Assembly: GCF_023509475.1 (NCBI RefSeq)
Contig: NZ_JAKSDZ010000027.1
Span: 1-40,626 of the forward strand
Reading direction: 5' to 3'
Length of the DNA: 40,626 nt
Origin: Aestuariirhabdus haliotis
GTDB lineage: Bacteria; Pseudomonadota; Gammaproteobacteria; Pseudomonadales; Aestuariirhabdaceae
Below, in pieces: positions 7,826 through 17,135 of the stretch. Position numbers and translations under genes: made by a program. Within the stretch, counting starts at the first letter, position 1; every line of letters begins with the position of its first letter. The notes under the pieces were generated by a model. That model had not been told where the DNA came from. It was given only the letters and a program-made list of their open reading frames with translations, and did no database searches.

Positions 7826-10288
7826 ATGGAACAACAGTACCTGCCCCATGAAATTGAAGCCGAAGCCCAACAACACTGGGAATCGACCAAGGCCTTTGAG
7901 GTTATTGAGGATAGTAACAAGGAGAAGTACTACTGCCTCTCCATGTTCCCCTACCCCAGCGGGCGCCTGCACATGGGCCATGTGCGTAATTACACCATTG
8001 GCGATGTAATTTCCCGTTTCCAGCGCATGCAGGGTAAGAATGTTCTGCAACCCATGGGTTGGGACGCATTCGGGTTGCCGGCCGAAAACGCGGCGATCAA
8101 GAACAATACCGCGCCAGCGCCCTGGACCTACGAAAACATCGATTATATGAAAGGCCAGCTCAAGCAGCTGGGCTTTGGCTACGACTGGAGCCGGGAAATC
8201 GCCACCTGCCGCCCCGAATATTACAAGTGGGAACAGTGGTTCTTCACCCAGCTGTACGAAAAAGGGCTGGTGTACAAGAAAACCTCGGCTGTTAACTGGT
8301 GCCCCAATGACCAGACCGTGCTCGCTAATGAGCAGGTAATCGAGGGATGCTGCTGGCGCTGCGATACCCCGGTTGAGCGCAAGGAGATCCCCCAGTGGTT
8401 CGTGCGTATCACTGCTTACGCCGAAGAGTTGCTGAACGACCTCGATGAGCTGGAAGACTGGCCCGACCAGGTCAAGGCGATGCAGCGTAACTGGATCGGT
8501 CGCTCCGAAGGGGTCGAGATGACCTTCGAGCTGTCCCAGAGCATCGAGCGGGTCGCCGATAACTTCACCATCTACACCACCCGCCCCGACACCCTGATGG
8601 GGGTCACCTACGTAGGCTTGGCCGCAGAACATCCGATTGCTCTGGCCGCCGCCGAGAACAATCCGGAGCTGGCCGCGTTTATCGACGAATGCAAGCAAAG
8701 CTCGGTGGCCGAAGCCGATATGGCGACCATGGAAAAGCGTGGCGTGGATACCGGTCTGAAGGCTATTCATCCCCTGAGTGGTCGCGAAATTCCGATCTGG
8801 GTGGCCAATTTTGTCCTGATGGATTATGGCAGCGGCGCGGTGATGGCCGTGCCGGGCCACGACCAGCGTGACTGGGAATTCGCTACCAAATACGGGCTGC
8901 CCATCGAACAGGTGATCGCCCCAACCAGCGACGACCTGACCTGCGACCTTGGCCAGGCGGCCTTTGTCGAAAAAGGCGCGTTGGTCAACTCCGGCGAGTT
9001 TGATGGCCTCGAATTCTCGGATGCATTTTCAGCCATTTCTACCAAGCTTAAAGAGCTGGGCAGGGGCCGAGTCACCGTCAACTATCGTTTGCGGGACTGG
9101 GGCGTATCACGCCAGCGTTACTGGGGCTCACCGATCCCCATGAAATACCAGAATGGCGAGGAGATTCCGGTACCGCTGGAAGAGCTGCCCGTGGTATTGC
9201 CCGAAGATGTCGAGATGGATGGCGTTCAGTCGCCGATCAAGAGCGATCCTGACTGGGCCGCGTGCGAGCACAACGGACAACCCGCCACTCGGGAAACCGA
9301 TACCTTCGATACCTTTATGGAATCCTCCTGGTATTTTGCTCGTTTCACCAGCCCGCGCAACGACGAAGCCATGCTGTCGCCCCAGGCGGCCAACTACTGG
9401 CTGCCCGTCGACCAGTACATCGGCGGCATTGAGCACGCGATCCTGCACCTGCTGTACGCCCGATTCTTCCACAAACTGCTGCGCGATACCGGCCTGGTAG
9501 ACAGTAACGAGCCCTTCAAGCGCCTGCTCTGTCAGGGCATGGTATTGAAAGATGGTAGCAAGATGTCCAAGTCCAAGGGCAATACCGTCGACCCACAGGA
9601 ATTGATCAAACGTTATGGTGCCGATACCGTGCGCCTGTTCACCATGTTTGCCTCGCCACCGACCCAGTCTCTGGAGTGGTCTGACAGCGGCGTTGAAGGC
9701 GGCTTCAAATTCCTCAAGCGTTTATGGAAATTGACCCAGGATCACCTGCAGGCGGGGGATATCGAAGCACTGAACGTCGAGCAGCTAAACGACGCCCAAC
9801 GCGACCTGCGTCGTAAGACCCACGAAACCATCACCAAGGTGACCGACGATTACGCCCGTCGCCAGACATTCAACACCGCTATCGCTGCGGTTATGGAACT
9901 GAGCAACGAAATCGGTCGCCTGAACGCCGATAATGCCCAGGATCATGCGGTCGTGCGTGAAGCGCTGGAAGCCGCTGCCCTGTTGCTGGCACCGGTCGTA
10001 CCACATATCAGTCACAAACTCTGGCAGCAGCTCGGTCACGACCAGGCCGTTATCAACGCGCCCTGGCCTAAAGCCGACCCGGCTGCCCTGACCCGTTCCC
10101 GGCTGGAATATGTGGTACAGGTCAACGGTAAGCTGCGCGCCCGACTGGAAGTGGATGCGGACCTGGATAAGGCTGGCATCGAGGCGATGGCCCTGGCCGA
10201 TGAAAACGTACAACGCTTTACCGCCGATAAGACAGTGCGTAAAGTCATTGTGGTTCCCAATAAACTGATCAACATTGTCGTAGGGTAA
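7826..10288 (+). CDS. leuS: Leucine-tRNA ligase
   Basis: A cytoplasmic class I aminoacyl-tRNA synthetase that charges tRNA-Leu. It has 820 residues, slightly shorter than the E. coli enzyme (860) but in the family range. The HIGH signature is HMGH at residues 49-52 and KMSKS is at 579-583. The inserted editing (CP1) domain shows [14 protein letters not shown] and [14 protein letters not shown]. The C-terminal anticodon-binding domain follows, with the small terminal domain ending [13 protein letters not shown]. The ATG at 7826 gives the family N-terminus [11 protein letters not shown]. It leads the leuS-lptE-holA operon, with three bases before lptE. Confidence 0.98.
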   Translation: MEQQYLPHEIEAEAQQHWESTKAFEVIEDSNKEKYYCLSMFPYPSGRLHMGHVRNYTIGDVISRFQRMQGKNVLQPMGWDAFGLPAENAAIKNNTAPAPWTYENIDYMKGQLKQLGFGYDWSREIATCRPEYYKWEQWFFTQLYEKGLVYKKTSAVNWCPNDQTVLANEQVIEGCCWRCDTPVERKEIPQWFVRITAYAEELLNDLDELEDWPDQVKAMQRNWIGRSEGVEMTFELSQSIERVADNFTIYTTRPDTLMGVTYVGLAAEHPIALAAAENNPELAAFIDECKQSSVAEADMATMEKRGVDTGLKAIHPLSGREIPIWVANFVLMDYGSGAVMAVPGHDQRDWEFATKYGLPIEQVIAPTSDDLTCDLGQAAFVEKGALVNSGEFDGLEFSDAFSAISTKLKELGRGRVTVNYRLRDWGVSRQRYWGSPIPMKYQNGEEIPVPLEELPVVLPEDVEMDGVQSPIKSDPDWAACEHNGQPATRETDTFDTFMESSWYFARFTSPRNDEAMLSPQAANYWLPVDQYIGGIEHAILHLLYARFFHKLLRDTGLVDSNEPFKRLLCQGMVLKDGSKMSKSKGNTVDPQELIKRYGADTVRLFTMFASPPTQSLEWSDSGVEGGFKFLKRLWKLTQDHLQAGDIEALNVEQLNDAQRDLRRKTHETITKVTDDYARRQTFNTAIAAVMELSNEIGRLNADNAQDHAVVREALEAAALLLAPVVPHISHKLWQQLGHDQAVINAPWPKADPAALTRSRLEYVVQVNGKLRARLEVDADLDKAGIEAMALADENVQRFTADKTVRKVIVVPNKLINIVVG

Positions 10289-10291
10289 TTC

Positions 10292-10867
10292 ATGACATTA
10301 ACTCACAAAAATCCTCTACTGCTACCCTTGATGGCGCTGGTGGTGATGCTTGCCGGCGGTTGTGGTTTTCAACTGCGTGGCGATATTGATCTCACTCCGG
10401 CATTGCAAACGATCAACCTGAGCGGCGTGCAGAGCGGTAGCAATTTATCCCGTAGCCTGCGACAAAACCTGAGCTACAACAATGTTGTGATCAGCGATAG
10501 CGCCGACAATACGGTCGCCATTCTGAAATCGAGCAGTGATCAGCGTCCGGTAACCTTTACCGGTACTGGACAAGGCGCTCAGTACGAAGTTACCAGCCGG
10601 CTGGATTTCCAGCTGCAAAACGTCAATGGTACACGCCTGATCGGCCCCTATTCGCTGGTAGCCCAGCGCACTTATCGGGCCGATCAGAACAATACAACCG
10701 CGTCTATCTCCGAGCGTGGGGTACTGACCAAAGCATTGGAAGATGACCTCGCCCAACAATTGATGCGCCGCTTGCAAGCCGTCACTTCCGAGCAGCTTGC
10801 CATGGCCCATGAAGAGGCGCGCAAGCGCGAGATGGAAAAAGAGCGAGCCGCTGCAGCCAATCAATGA
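10292..10867 (+). CDS. lptE: LPS-assembly lipoprotein LptE
   Basis: An outer-membrane lipoprotein that plugs the LptD barrel and inserts lipopolysaccharide in the outer leaflet. It has 191 residues. A type II signal peptide ends at MLAGGC with C24 as the lipidated residue, followed by the typical GFQLRG of the family. The C-terminal 25 residues are charged and probably helical (HEEARKREMEKERAAAANQ). Its position between leuS and holA is conserved in gammaproteobacteria. The stop overlaps the holA start as ATGA. Confidence 0.95.
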   Translation: MTLTHKNPLLLPLMALVVMLAGGCGFQLRGDIDLTPALQTINLSGVQSGSNLSRSLRQNLSYNNVVISDSADNTVAILKSSSDQRPVTFTGTGQGAQYEVTSRLDFQLQNVNGTRLIGPYSLVAQRTYRADQNNTTASISERGVLTKALEDDLAQQLMRRLQAVTSEQLAMAHEEARKREMEKERAAAANQ

Positions 10868-11889
10868 AATTGCGCGCCGAACAGCTCGCCAGCCATCTTA
10901 AAAAAGGCCTGGCTCCACTCTACCTGGTGAGTGGCGACGAGCCTTTACTGCAGCAGGAATGCTGCGACGCCATTCGCCATGCCGCCCGGGATCAGGGCAT
11001 TAGCGAACGGGAACTGATGCATGCCGAAGCTGGCTTTGACTGGAGCGAGCTGTACGAGAGCGCCAACAGCCTGTCACTGTTTTCTGACCGCAAGCTGATT
11101 GAGCTGCGAATCCCCAACGGCAAACCCGGCGACAAAGGCAGCAAGGCCCTGGTCGCCTATGCCGAACAGGCCTCCAGCGACAACAGCTTGCTGGTCGTAC
11201 TGCCCAAACTCGATGCCTCGGCGCAGCGCAGCAAGTGGTTCAAATCCCTCGAAAAAACCGGCGTATGGATTCAGCTCTGGCCGGTCGATGGCTCGGCCCT
11301 GCCAGGCTGGATACAACAACGACTTGCCGCCGCCGGAATGAGTAGTACTCCCGGCGCCGTGCAGATGCTTGCGGACCGGGTCGAGGGTAACCTGCTGGCC
11401 GCCCAGCAGGAGATCGAAAAGCTGAAGTTATTGGCTACCGAGCAGCATATTGATGAGGAAACCGTCAATAACGCTGTCTCGGATAGTGCCCGCTATGACA
11501 TTTTCTCTCTGGTCGATAGTTGTCTGGGGGGCGATGCCGTACACAGCGCCCGAATGCTGGCAGGCTTGCGCGGAGAGGGCAGCGAACCAACCGTCATCAT
11601 CTGGGCCCTGACCCGGGAACTGCGCAGCCTGGCCACCATGGCTCGACTACTGCATCAGGGCCAGCCGATGGAACAACTGCTCAAGGGCCAGCGGGTTTGG
11701 GACAAACGAAAACCTTTCGTAAGGCGGGCACTTCAGCGCCTGTCCGAGCGAGACCTGCGCAATCTGCTCAGCCATGCGGCGCGTATTGATCGCTGCATTA
11801 AAGGCCTGGAGCAGGCCAACCTATGGGATGAACTTTCCGCCCTGAGCCTAAGAATCGCAGGCCTTAGAACCCCCGCCGCCGCCTATTAG
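10864..11889 (+). CDS. holA: DNA polymerase III subunit delta
   Basis: The clamp-loader delta subunit, which opens the beta sliding clamp. It has 341 residues, the usual length. The N-terminal motif LAPLYLVSGDEPLLQQE is characteristic. Further AAA+-like features include FSDRKLIELRIPNGKPGDKG and the DIFSLVDSCLGGD segment of the C-terminal oligomerisation region. Start at 10864 overlaps the lptE stop (ATGA). In many relatives nadD is found near holA or next to proA; here neither position carries it. Confidence 0.96.
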   Translation: MKLRAEQLASHLKKGLAPLYLVSGDEPLLQQECCDAIRHAARDQGISERELMHAEAGFDWSELYESANSLSLFSDRKLIELRIPNGKPGDKGSKALVAYAEQASSDNSLLVVLPKLDASAQRSKWFKSLEKTGVWIQLWPVDGSALPGWIQQRLAAAGMSSTPGAVQMLADRVEGNLLAAQQEIEKLKLLATEQHIDEETVNNAVSDSARYDIFSLVDSCLGGDAVHSARMLAGLRGEGSEPTVIIWALTRELRSLATMARLLHQGQPMEQLLKGQRVWDKRKPFVRRALQRLSERDLRNLLSHAARIDRCIKGLEQANLWDELSALSLRIAGLRTPAAAY

Positions 11890-12140
11890 CGTTCCCGGTT
11901 TTCCTCGCAGGCTCACTCACCCTGCAGCCCAGATTCCTCCAGCATTTTCTGTAGCCCTGACAGCCTGACAGTAGGGGCCTCGCCCTATTTCGGTTTGCGA
12001 CTAGCCCATTACGGTTTACCACCGAGCCAGAGCTTCGCCATTCGGGTAATTCATACAGGATGCGTAGAAGCGCTAATGCCCTGATTTGGCAGCGTAAATA
12101 ATAATAACACTACAGATTTACCTGTCTCAGGAGACACACC

Positions 12141-12695
12141 ATGGCTGCTCCCAGCTATCACGACTATCCCTATTTGGAACCCGCTACTCTGTCACAACCA
12201 GACTATGGCTATCTGGGGCGTGAGGAGTATTGCGAGCAGCTATCGAAAAGCGCGGTGATTGGTCGCTACGATGCGGCCGGACAGTTCCAGATCGATCAGG
12301 GCCTGATGGCAGGCTACGGCTATGAGATTCCGGTCATCGCCGAGGCATTGGCCTGCAAACCCCAGGATGCCCGTTACCGTCGCTACAAAGTCGCCGCTAT
12401 CGACAAGGCGACAAACCAAGTACACCTGGAGTGGTTGCTGGCCAAACGGTTAGGAAAAAACACCATAAGCTTTGTTCAGTTTGATCAACTGCGCAAGATT
12501 CTGGGGGTTCAACCTTTGCTGGTCGATATGCAGGGCCCTTGCGTCGAGGTCATCTGGCCGGAGACCCTGAAAGCCGCGCTGCTCTCGCTCGATATTCTGA
12601 ACCAGCAGGTCGATATGGTTCCACCAGCGGTTCTGCACGCCAACAAAGGCCTGTACCAACCCCATCAATCTTTTTTGCGCATCTCTGGTTTTTAA
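12141..12695 (+). CDS. Uncharacterised 184-residue protein
   Basis: I do not recognise this protein. It has 184 residues, is rich in tyrosine at the start (SYHDYPYLEP) and has no signal peptide, membrane segment or cysteine motif. The ATG at 12141 has a strong Shine-Dalgarno, AGGAG, 7 bases upstream, and base composition matches the neighbours, so the gene is very likely real. It stands alone: a 251-bp gap separates it from holA, and the strong terminator at 12741-12772 follows. The convergent neighbour is lipA. The location between holA and lipA suggests an inserted or lineage-specific gene. Confidence 0.75.
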   Translation: MAAPSYHDYPYLEPATLSQPDYGYLGREEYCEQLSKSAVIGRYDAAGQFQIDQGLMAGYGYEIPVIAEALACKPQDARYRRYKVAAIDKATNQVHLEWLLAKRLGKNTISFVQFDQLRKILGVQPLLVDMQGPCVEVIWPETLKAALLSLDILNQQVDMVPPAVLHANKGLYQPHQSFLRISGF

Positions 12696-12740
12696 CCGCT
12701 AGCGATAGCACCCATTTCAGGGCGCATGGTTTGCCCTGAA

Positions 12741-12772
12741 GCAAAAAGGCCGCCTGATGGCGGCCTTTTTGC
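12741..12772. terminator. Strong bidirectional terminator
   Basis: A perfect stem of 14 bp, GCAAAAAGGCCGCC with its complement GGCGGCCTTTTTGC, closes on a 4-base TGAT loop and gives a T-run on both strands. It lies between the convergent uncharacterised gene (12141-12695) and lipA, so it can end transcription from both sides. A second, weaker inverted repeat, CAGGGC/GCCCTG, lies just before it at 12718-12738. Confidence 0.92.
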
Positions 12773-12803
12773 TTGGCATGGGCTGTGCTCTATTCAACTC
12801 TGG

Positions 12804-13787
12804 CTAGCAAAGCAGGTCGCCCTTGGCTTGCTGATCAGCGTGATAGGAAGAGCGCACCAGGGCACCACTGGCGACTTTCGAGAAGCCCAGCTGTTGGGCA
12901 ATTTCCGCCAGCTCGGCAAATTCATCGGGATGCACAAAACGATCCACTGGTAAGTGGTTACGGCTCGGTTGCAAGTATTGACCCAGGGTGATCATATCGA
13001 TGTCATGCTCTCGCATATCCTTCATTTCGTCGATCACTTCCTCAATGGTTTCCCCCAGACCCAGCATCAAACCGGACTTGGTGGTCACCCCGGGGTTCAT
13101 CCGCTTGTACTCCTTGAGCAGGGTCAGTGACCACTGATAATCAGACCCCGGGCGGATTTTTCGGTACAAGCTCGGTACCGATTCCAGGTTGTGGTTAAAG
13201 ATGTCCGGCGGCGTCTGACTAAGAATCTCCAGCGCGATATCCATACGACCACGGAAGTCGGGCACCAGTATTTCTATTTCAATATCCGGACTGAGCGCAC
13301 GCACTTCCCTGATGCAATCGGCAAAGTGTCCGGCACCGCCGTCACGCAGGTCATCCCGATCTACCGAGGTGATCACCACATAACGCAGCTTCATGTCGGC
13401 AATCGCCTCCGCCAACTGCTTGGGCTCACCAGCATCGAGCGCATTGGGGCGACCGTGGGCGACATCGCAGAAAGGGCACCGTCGTGTGCAGATATCACCC
13501 ATGATCATAAAGGTTGCCGTCCCGCCACTGAAACACTCACCCAGATTAGGACAGGCCGCCTCTTCACAGACCGTATGCAATTTGTGCTTGCGCAGCAGAT
13601 TTTTAATTCGGCTGATTTCCGGGGAGGCCGGCATCTTCACCCGCAGCCAATCGGGCTTGCGAGGCATATCTTCCGCAGCGGTCGGGATCACCTTCACCGG
13701 AATGCGGGCCACCTTATCGGCACCTCGAAGTTTAACGCCCTGAACCGCGCGTTGAGGCTTGTTAGCCGTATCCTTATTACTGCTCAT
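12804..13787 (-). CDS. lipA: Lipoyl synthase
   Basis: A radical-SAM enzyme that inserts two sulfurs into protein-bound octanoyl groups to form lipoyl cofactors. It has 327 residues. Auxiliary cluster cysteines are C74, C79 and C85 ([12 protein letters not shown]), and the radical SAM motif is C100-x3-C104-x2-C107 (CTRRCPFC). The C-terminal end [11 protein letters not shown] holds the conserved RSSY serine. It is last in the ybeD-lipB-lipA run, 43 bp after lipB, and is followed by the terminator at 12741-12772. It uses the octanoyl substrate supplied by LipB. Confidence 0.98.
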   Translation of the reverse strand: MSSNKDTANKPQRAVQGVKLRGADKVARIPVKVIPTAAEDMPRKPDWLRVKMPASPEISRIKNLLRKHKLHTVCEEAACPNLGECFSGGTATFMIMGDICTRRCPFCDVAHGRPNALDAGEPKQLAEAIADMKLRYVVITSVDRDDLRDGGAGHFADCIREVRALSPDIEIEILVPDFRGRMDIALEILSQTPPDIFNHNLESVPSLYRKIRPGSDYQWSLTLLKEYKRMNPGVTTKSGLMLGLGETIEEVIDEMKDMREHDIDMITLGQYLQPSRNHLPVDRFVHPDEFAELAEIAQQLGFSKVASGALVRSSYHADQQAKGDLLC

Positions 13788-13830
13788 GGCAAGTGCTCAC
13801 AGATGCTATGGGTGGACAAACTCGATGGTC

Positions 13831-14496
13831 TTAAAGCTGTAGACCATCGGAAGTGATTTCGCAGCGATTATACCCGAGTAACCGGGTCAGGTTCTGTTTC
13901 AATCTGTCGCTGACTTCATCAATATGTATATGCTCGGCCAACTCGCTGAGCTGGGTCATTGCCAAACCGGCATAACCGCAGGGATTGATACGCTGAAACG
14001 GCTCTAGCGCCATATCCACATTCAACGCCAGGCCGTGGTAGGAACAACCCCGGCGCACCCTCAAACCGAGCGATGCAATCTTGGCATCTCCGACATAAAC
14101 CCCCGGTGCGTCTGGTTTGGCGCGGGACTCTACGCCCCACTGAGCCAGAGTTTCGATGATGGCTTGCTCGATACTGGTTACCAGATCGCGAACGCCCTTG
14201 CCGCGTCGCTTGATATCAATCAGCAGGTAAGCCACCAGCTGGCCGGGGCCATGATAGGTCACCTGACCACCGCGATCGACCTGCACGACGGGGATATCTC
14301 CAGGCATCAGCAAGTGTTCCGCTTTACCCGCCTGCCCCTGAGTAAACACAGGGGGATGTTGCAGTAACCACAGCTCGTCTCGACTGTTCGCGTCACGCCG
14401 ATCCGTATACTCCTTCATTAACTGCCAGGTGGACTCGTAGTCCACCATCCCCAGCTCGCGAATCAGCAGGGAGAGATCTTTCTGCTCGGGATTCAT
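13831..14496 (-). CDS. lipB: Octanoyl-ACP:protein octanoyltransferase
   Basis: Transfers octanoyl from acyl carrier protein to lipoyl domains, ahead of LipA. It has 221 residues. Conserved blocks are [25 protein letters not shown] and the catalytic pair K139 (GDAKIASLG) and C173 (INPCGYAG). It starts 23 bp downstream of the ybeD stop and is followed by lipA, the standard gene order. Confidence 0.97.
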   Translation of the reverse strand: MNPEQKDLSLLIRELGMVDYESTWQLMKEYTDRRDANSRDELWLLQHPPVFTQGQAGKAEHLLMPGDIPVVQVDRGGQVTYHGPGQLVAYLLIDIKRRGKGVRDLVTSIEQAIIETLAQWGVESRAKPDAPGVYVGDAKIASLGLRVRRGCSYHGLALNVDMALEPFQRINPCGYAGLAMTQLSELAEHIHIDEVSDRLKQNLTRLLGYNRCEITSDGLQL

Positions 14497-14519
14497 TACA
14501 CCGCCTTGGTTGACTAGGG

Positions 14520-14828
14520 CTAGAGCACCATTTTCACACGCCCGCTGTCCATCAATTCCTGATGCAGGGCGCTTAGTTGAGGCTTGCCGGTTGCGGTAAT
14601 CACAACCGTTACGGAGTGAAAACGGCCATTGCGGCTGGTCTTCAGGTCATGCTTACCGTTGAAACTGTGATCGTGGCGTAAGACCACACCGAGTACAAAT
14701 TCGACAAAATCTTCAGCGGCATCCCCCATCACCTTGACCGGGTAATCACAGGGAAATTCTATCTTGGGTGCTTCCTGCTGCCCGTTCTGCTGCTGGTTGA
14801 CAATTAAATCACTCACGACGAATACCAT
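14520..14828 (-). CDS. ybeD: DUF493 family protein YbeD
   Basis: A small ACT-like-fold cytoplasmic protein (DUF493) of 102 residues, conserved immediately upstream of lipB and thought to be regulatory, although no firm function is known. Family features are [14 protein letters not shown] near residue 22 and the C-terminal [14 protein letters not shown]. The start is uncertain: ATG 14828 lies directly after the U-run of an apparent terminator, and a GTG (VSDLIV) five codons in is also possible; neither has a clear Shine-Dalgarno. Confidence 0.88.
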   Translation of the reverse strand: MVFVVSDLIVNQQQNGQQEAPKIEFPCDYPVKVMGDAAEDFVEFVLGVVLRHDHSFNGKHDLKTSRNGRFHSVTVVITATGKPQLSALHQELMDSGRVKMVL

Positions 14829-14829
14829 C

Positions 14830-14857
14830 AAAAAAATGAACGGGAGCCGAGGCTCCC
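14830..14857 (-). terminator. Terminator-like hairpin between dacA and ybeD
   Basis: The minus strand has a perfect 7-bp stem GGGAGCC/GGCTCCC (14857-14851 with 14848-14842), a 2-base centre, then GTTCA and seven T (14836-14830). It would end the dacA transcript, yet the T-run stops one base before the likely ybeD start codon. With only two bases between the arms, the top pairs must open to form a loop. Confidence 0.65.
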
Positions 14858-14869
14858 AATTGGTTAATT

Positions 14870-14875
14870 ATAATA
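14870..14875 (-). promoter_or_regulatory. Candidate -10 box for ybeD-lipB-lipA
   Basis: A TATAAT is present on the minus strand at about 14870-14875, between dacA and the hairpin. The -35 position is weak (CTGAAC). If used, the transcript would begin just before the terminator-like hairpin. Confidence 0.25.
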
Positions 14876-14928
14876 CAGTACGGCTATGAGTTCAGCCTTT
14901 AGGACATAGCGCCCACAGCCTGTGCTGA

Positions 14929-16113
14929 TCAGCTGAACAAGCCGTACACAAACATCAGGATGGAATCCCACAGGCGCTTGAAGAAACCTCCGGCTTCCAC
15001 CGACTCCAGGGCAACCACGGGAACGCTTTCGATCAGTTCATCACCCAGCATGACTTTGACATCACCCAGTACTTGCCCTTGCTTGAGCGGCGCTTCCAGG
15101 TCAGGGTTAAGCTCCATGACAGCGCTCAGGTTTTTACTTTGGCCACGGGGAATGGTCACAACAATATCTTCACTGACGCCGACCGCAACCTGATCGGCAG
15201 TTCCCTTCCAAACGCGTGGGGTTTGCAAGGATTCCGCGCCTCGTTTAACCAGCGCATTTTCAAAAAAGCGAAAACCATAGGTCAATAGCTTCTGGGTTTC
15301 CACCGCACGAGACTTTTCAGTTTTGGCTCCCATAATGACGGAGATAAGGCGTCGCCCATCTTTGGCCGCCGAGGTTACCAGACAATAACCAGCCTCTTCG
15401 GTATGCCCGGTTTTAAGGCCATCGACTGCACTATTGCTCCACAACAGTCGGTTGCGATTGGGCTGCTTGCGCAAAGGCTTGCCGGTCTTTTTATCGACCC
15501 CGTATTGATAGTATTTTTCGGCATAGATGCCATATCGATCGGGATGCTCATAAATGGTGGCCCGGGCCAATTTGGCCAGATCAGCCGCTGTCGTATAATG
15601 GTTTTCGGCGGGCCAGCCACTGGAATTAACAAAATTAGTATTTGTCATATCAAGCTCCAGCGCCGTCGCGTTCATAACGTCGGCGAAGGACTCTTCACTG
15701 CCAGCAATATGCTCGGCAATTGCCACGCTGGCATCATTACCACTGACAATGATGATACCTTTTAGCAGTTCCTCTACAGGAACTCGTTCGCCGACCTCAA
15801 TAAACATGGTCGAACCGCCCATTTTCCAGGCTTTTTCGCTAACCAACACCTCTTCATCAGCACTAATATTTCCTGCGGCCAATTCATTCTCGGCAACAAA
15901 GGCAGTCATTAATTTGGTCAGACTCGCGGGAGGTAAAGGTTGGTTGGCATTGGATTCGACCAACACATGCCCACTGTCAGCATCGATCAGAATATAACTG
16001 CTGGCCGCCAGATTAGGCGCCGATGGAATGGGCGATGCGGCCATTAAAGTGGAACTTGAAACAAGCAGGGTCAGGGAAACAAAACGAAAGAGTCGGGAGC
16101 CAAAAGATCGCAT
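14929..16113 (-). CDS. dacA: D-alanyl-D-alanine carboxypeptidase (PBP5/6 family)
   Basis: A periplasmic enzyme that trims the terminal D-alanine from peptidoglycan pentapeptides. It has 394 residues. A signal peptide ends near LMAA (residues 1-26). Active-site motifs are S64-x2-K67 (SLTK), S124-G-N and K234-T-G. A C-terminal beta-sandwich domain is followed by a hydrophobic/amphipathic tail (FFKRLWDSILMFVYGLFS) that anchors it to the inner membrane, as in PBP5. It follows rlpA with a 149-bp gap containing a palindrome and ends at the hairpin before ybeD. It belongs to the cell-wall block with mrdA, rodA, mltB and rlpA. Confidence 0.97.
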   Translation of the reverse strand: MRSFGSRLFRFVSLTLLVSSSTLMAASPIPSAPNLAASSYILIDADSGHVLVESNANQPLPPASLTKLMTAFVAENELAAGNISADEEVLVSEKAWKMGGSTMFIEVGERVPVEELLKGIIIVSGNDASVAIAEHIAGSEESFADVMNATALELDMTNTNFVNSSGWPAENHYTTAADLAKLARATIYEHPDRYGIYAEKYYQYGVDKKTGKPLRKQPNRNRLLWSNSAVDGLKTGHTEEAGYCLVTSAAKDGRRLISVIMGAKTEKSRAVETQKLLTYGFRFFENALVKRGAESLQTPRVWKGTADQVAVGVSEDIVVTIPRGQSKNLSAVMELNPDLEAPLKQGQVLGDVKVMLGDELIESVPVVALESVEAGGFFKRLWDSILMFVYGLFS

Positions 16114-16158
16114 AAGAGGGAGGAAACGTCCTTTACCAGTTAGTTGGATAGTTGTTGT

Positions 16159-16176
16159 GGGTCACTAATGTGACCC
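16159..16176. promoter_or_regulatory. Palindrome between rlpA and dacA
   Basis: GGGTCAC and GTGACCC form perfect 7-bp arms around TAAT. No T-run follows on either strand, so it is either a weak hairpin behind rlpA or a protein-binding site upstream of dacA. It is about 46 bp before the dacA start. Confidence 0.35.
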
Positions 16177-16262
16177 TTGGCGTCGCTGATAATTCCCTGC
16201 CTGTCGACAGAATAATCATAAGAGATGAAGTCGATCACTTAACCGCCGTGGAACCGCTGTCT

Positions 16263-17135
16263 CTACTCGTACACAAGATGTGAAGCACCGAGCGCGGCAT
16301 TATCAACCTGTTGTTTCACTTCTTCAACCTCTTGCAGGGTGGTAAAGGGGCCAATACGAACGCGGTGCAATGGCGCCGGACGCTCGCTGCCTTCTATCAC
16401 CGATACCGGAAACCGGGTAACACTGCTGAGCCGCTGCTGGAGGTTCTGCGCCGATTGCTGATTTTGCAACGCAGCTACCTGCAAAAACATGCGCGGGTGT
16501 TTAGCCTCCGGCTTTGACGCTACTGGCTTGGCTGTCACTTTCGCAGCGGGTGAACGAACAGGCGTACTTTGTTGCATCTGACGAGCGTTGTAGTTGTCCG
16601 GATCGATACCTTCGACTCGAACCCGGGCGGTTCCCTTACCGTAAAAACCGAGTTTGCGTGCAGCCGCATAGGACATATCAATCAGACGATCACCATGAAA
16701 AGGACCGCGGTCGTTCACTCGAACCACCACGGTTTTACCATTGGCAAGGTTGGTTACCCGAGCGTAAGACGGCAGCGGCAAGGTCTTATGGGCCGCACTC
16801 ATGCCGTACATGTTGTAGGTTTCACCATTGGCCGTTTTATGACCATGAAATTTGGTGCCGTACCAGGAAGCGGTGCCCTCTTTGTCATAGCCTACTGCAG
16901 TCGAGAGCGGATAATACTTGATCCCGAACAGGGTGTAAGGGGTCGATTTGACCGGTCCTTTATGGGCGCGAGGAATCGCATCGGGGACCGAGGAAGCATC
17001 GAAATGCCCCCTTGGTGCACCATCGGTACCCGGTCGGGTACTGCTACTACCACAGGCGACTAACATCAATGCACTGGCCAGGAGAACGACGGCGCGGATG
17101 AGCGCCCCTCCATTATTACTGCCGAGGCATAGCAT
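16263..17135 (-). CDS. rlpA: Septal-ring lytic transglycosylase RlpA
   Basis: An outer-membrane lipoprotein that cleaves naked (peptide-free) glycan strands at the septum. It has 290 residues. The type II signal peptide ends LVAC with lipid-accepting C28. A double-psi beta-barrel domain contains GTASWYGTKFHGHKTANGE and VNDRGPFHGDRLIDMS with the catalytic-type aspartate. After a linker a C-terminal SPOR domain (about 212-290) binds denuded septal glycan. The ATG at 17135 has GAGGA 8 bases upstream; the first 20 bases overlap the mltB 3' end, indicating coupling. Confidence 0.95.
   Translation of the reverse strand: MLCLGSNNGGALIRAVVLLASALMLVACGSSSTRPGTDGAPRGHFDASSVPDAIPRAHKGPVKSTPYTLFGIKYYPLSTAVGYDKEGTASWYGTKFHGHKTANGETYNMYGMSAAHKTLPLPSYARVTNLANGKTVVVRVNDRGPFHGDRLIDMSYAAARKLGFYGKGTARVRVEGIDPDNYNARQMQQSTPVRSPAAKVTAKPVASKPEAKHPRMFLQVAALQNQQSAQNLQQRLSSVTRFPVSVIEGSERPAPLHRVRIGPFTTLQEVEEVKQQVDNAALGASHLVYE

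Noticed and set aside
7805-8860. 351-residue open frame antisense to leuS
   Set aside because: It is a mirror of the GC-rich leuS coding sequence, including the HMGH region, with no domain of its own.
12726-12953. 75-residue plus-strand frame through the lipA 3' end
   Set aside because: It passes through the bidirectional terminator and is antisense to lipA.
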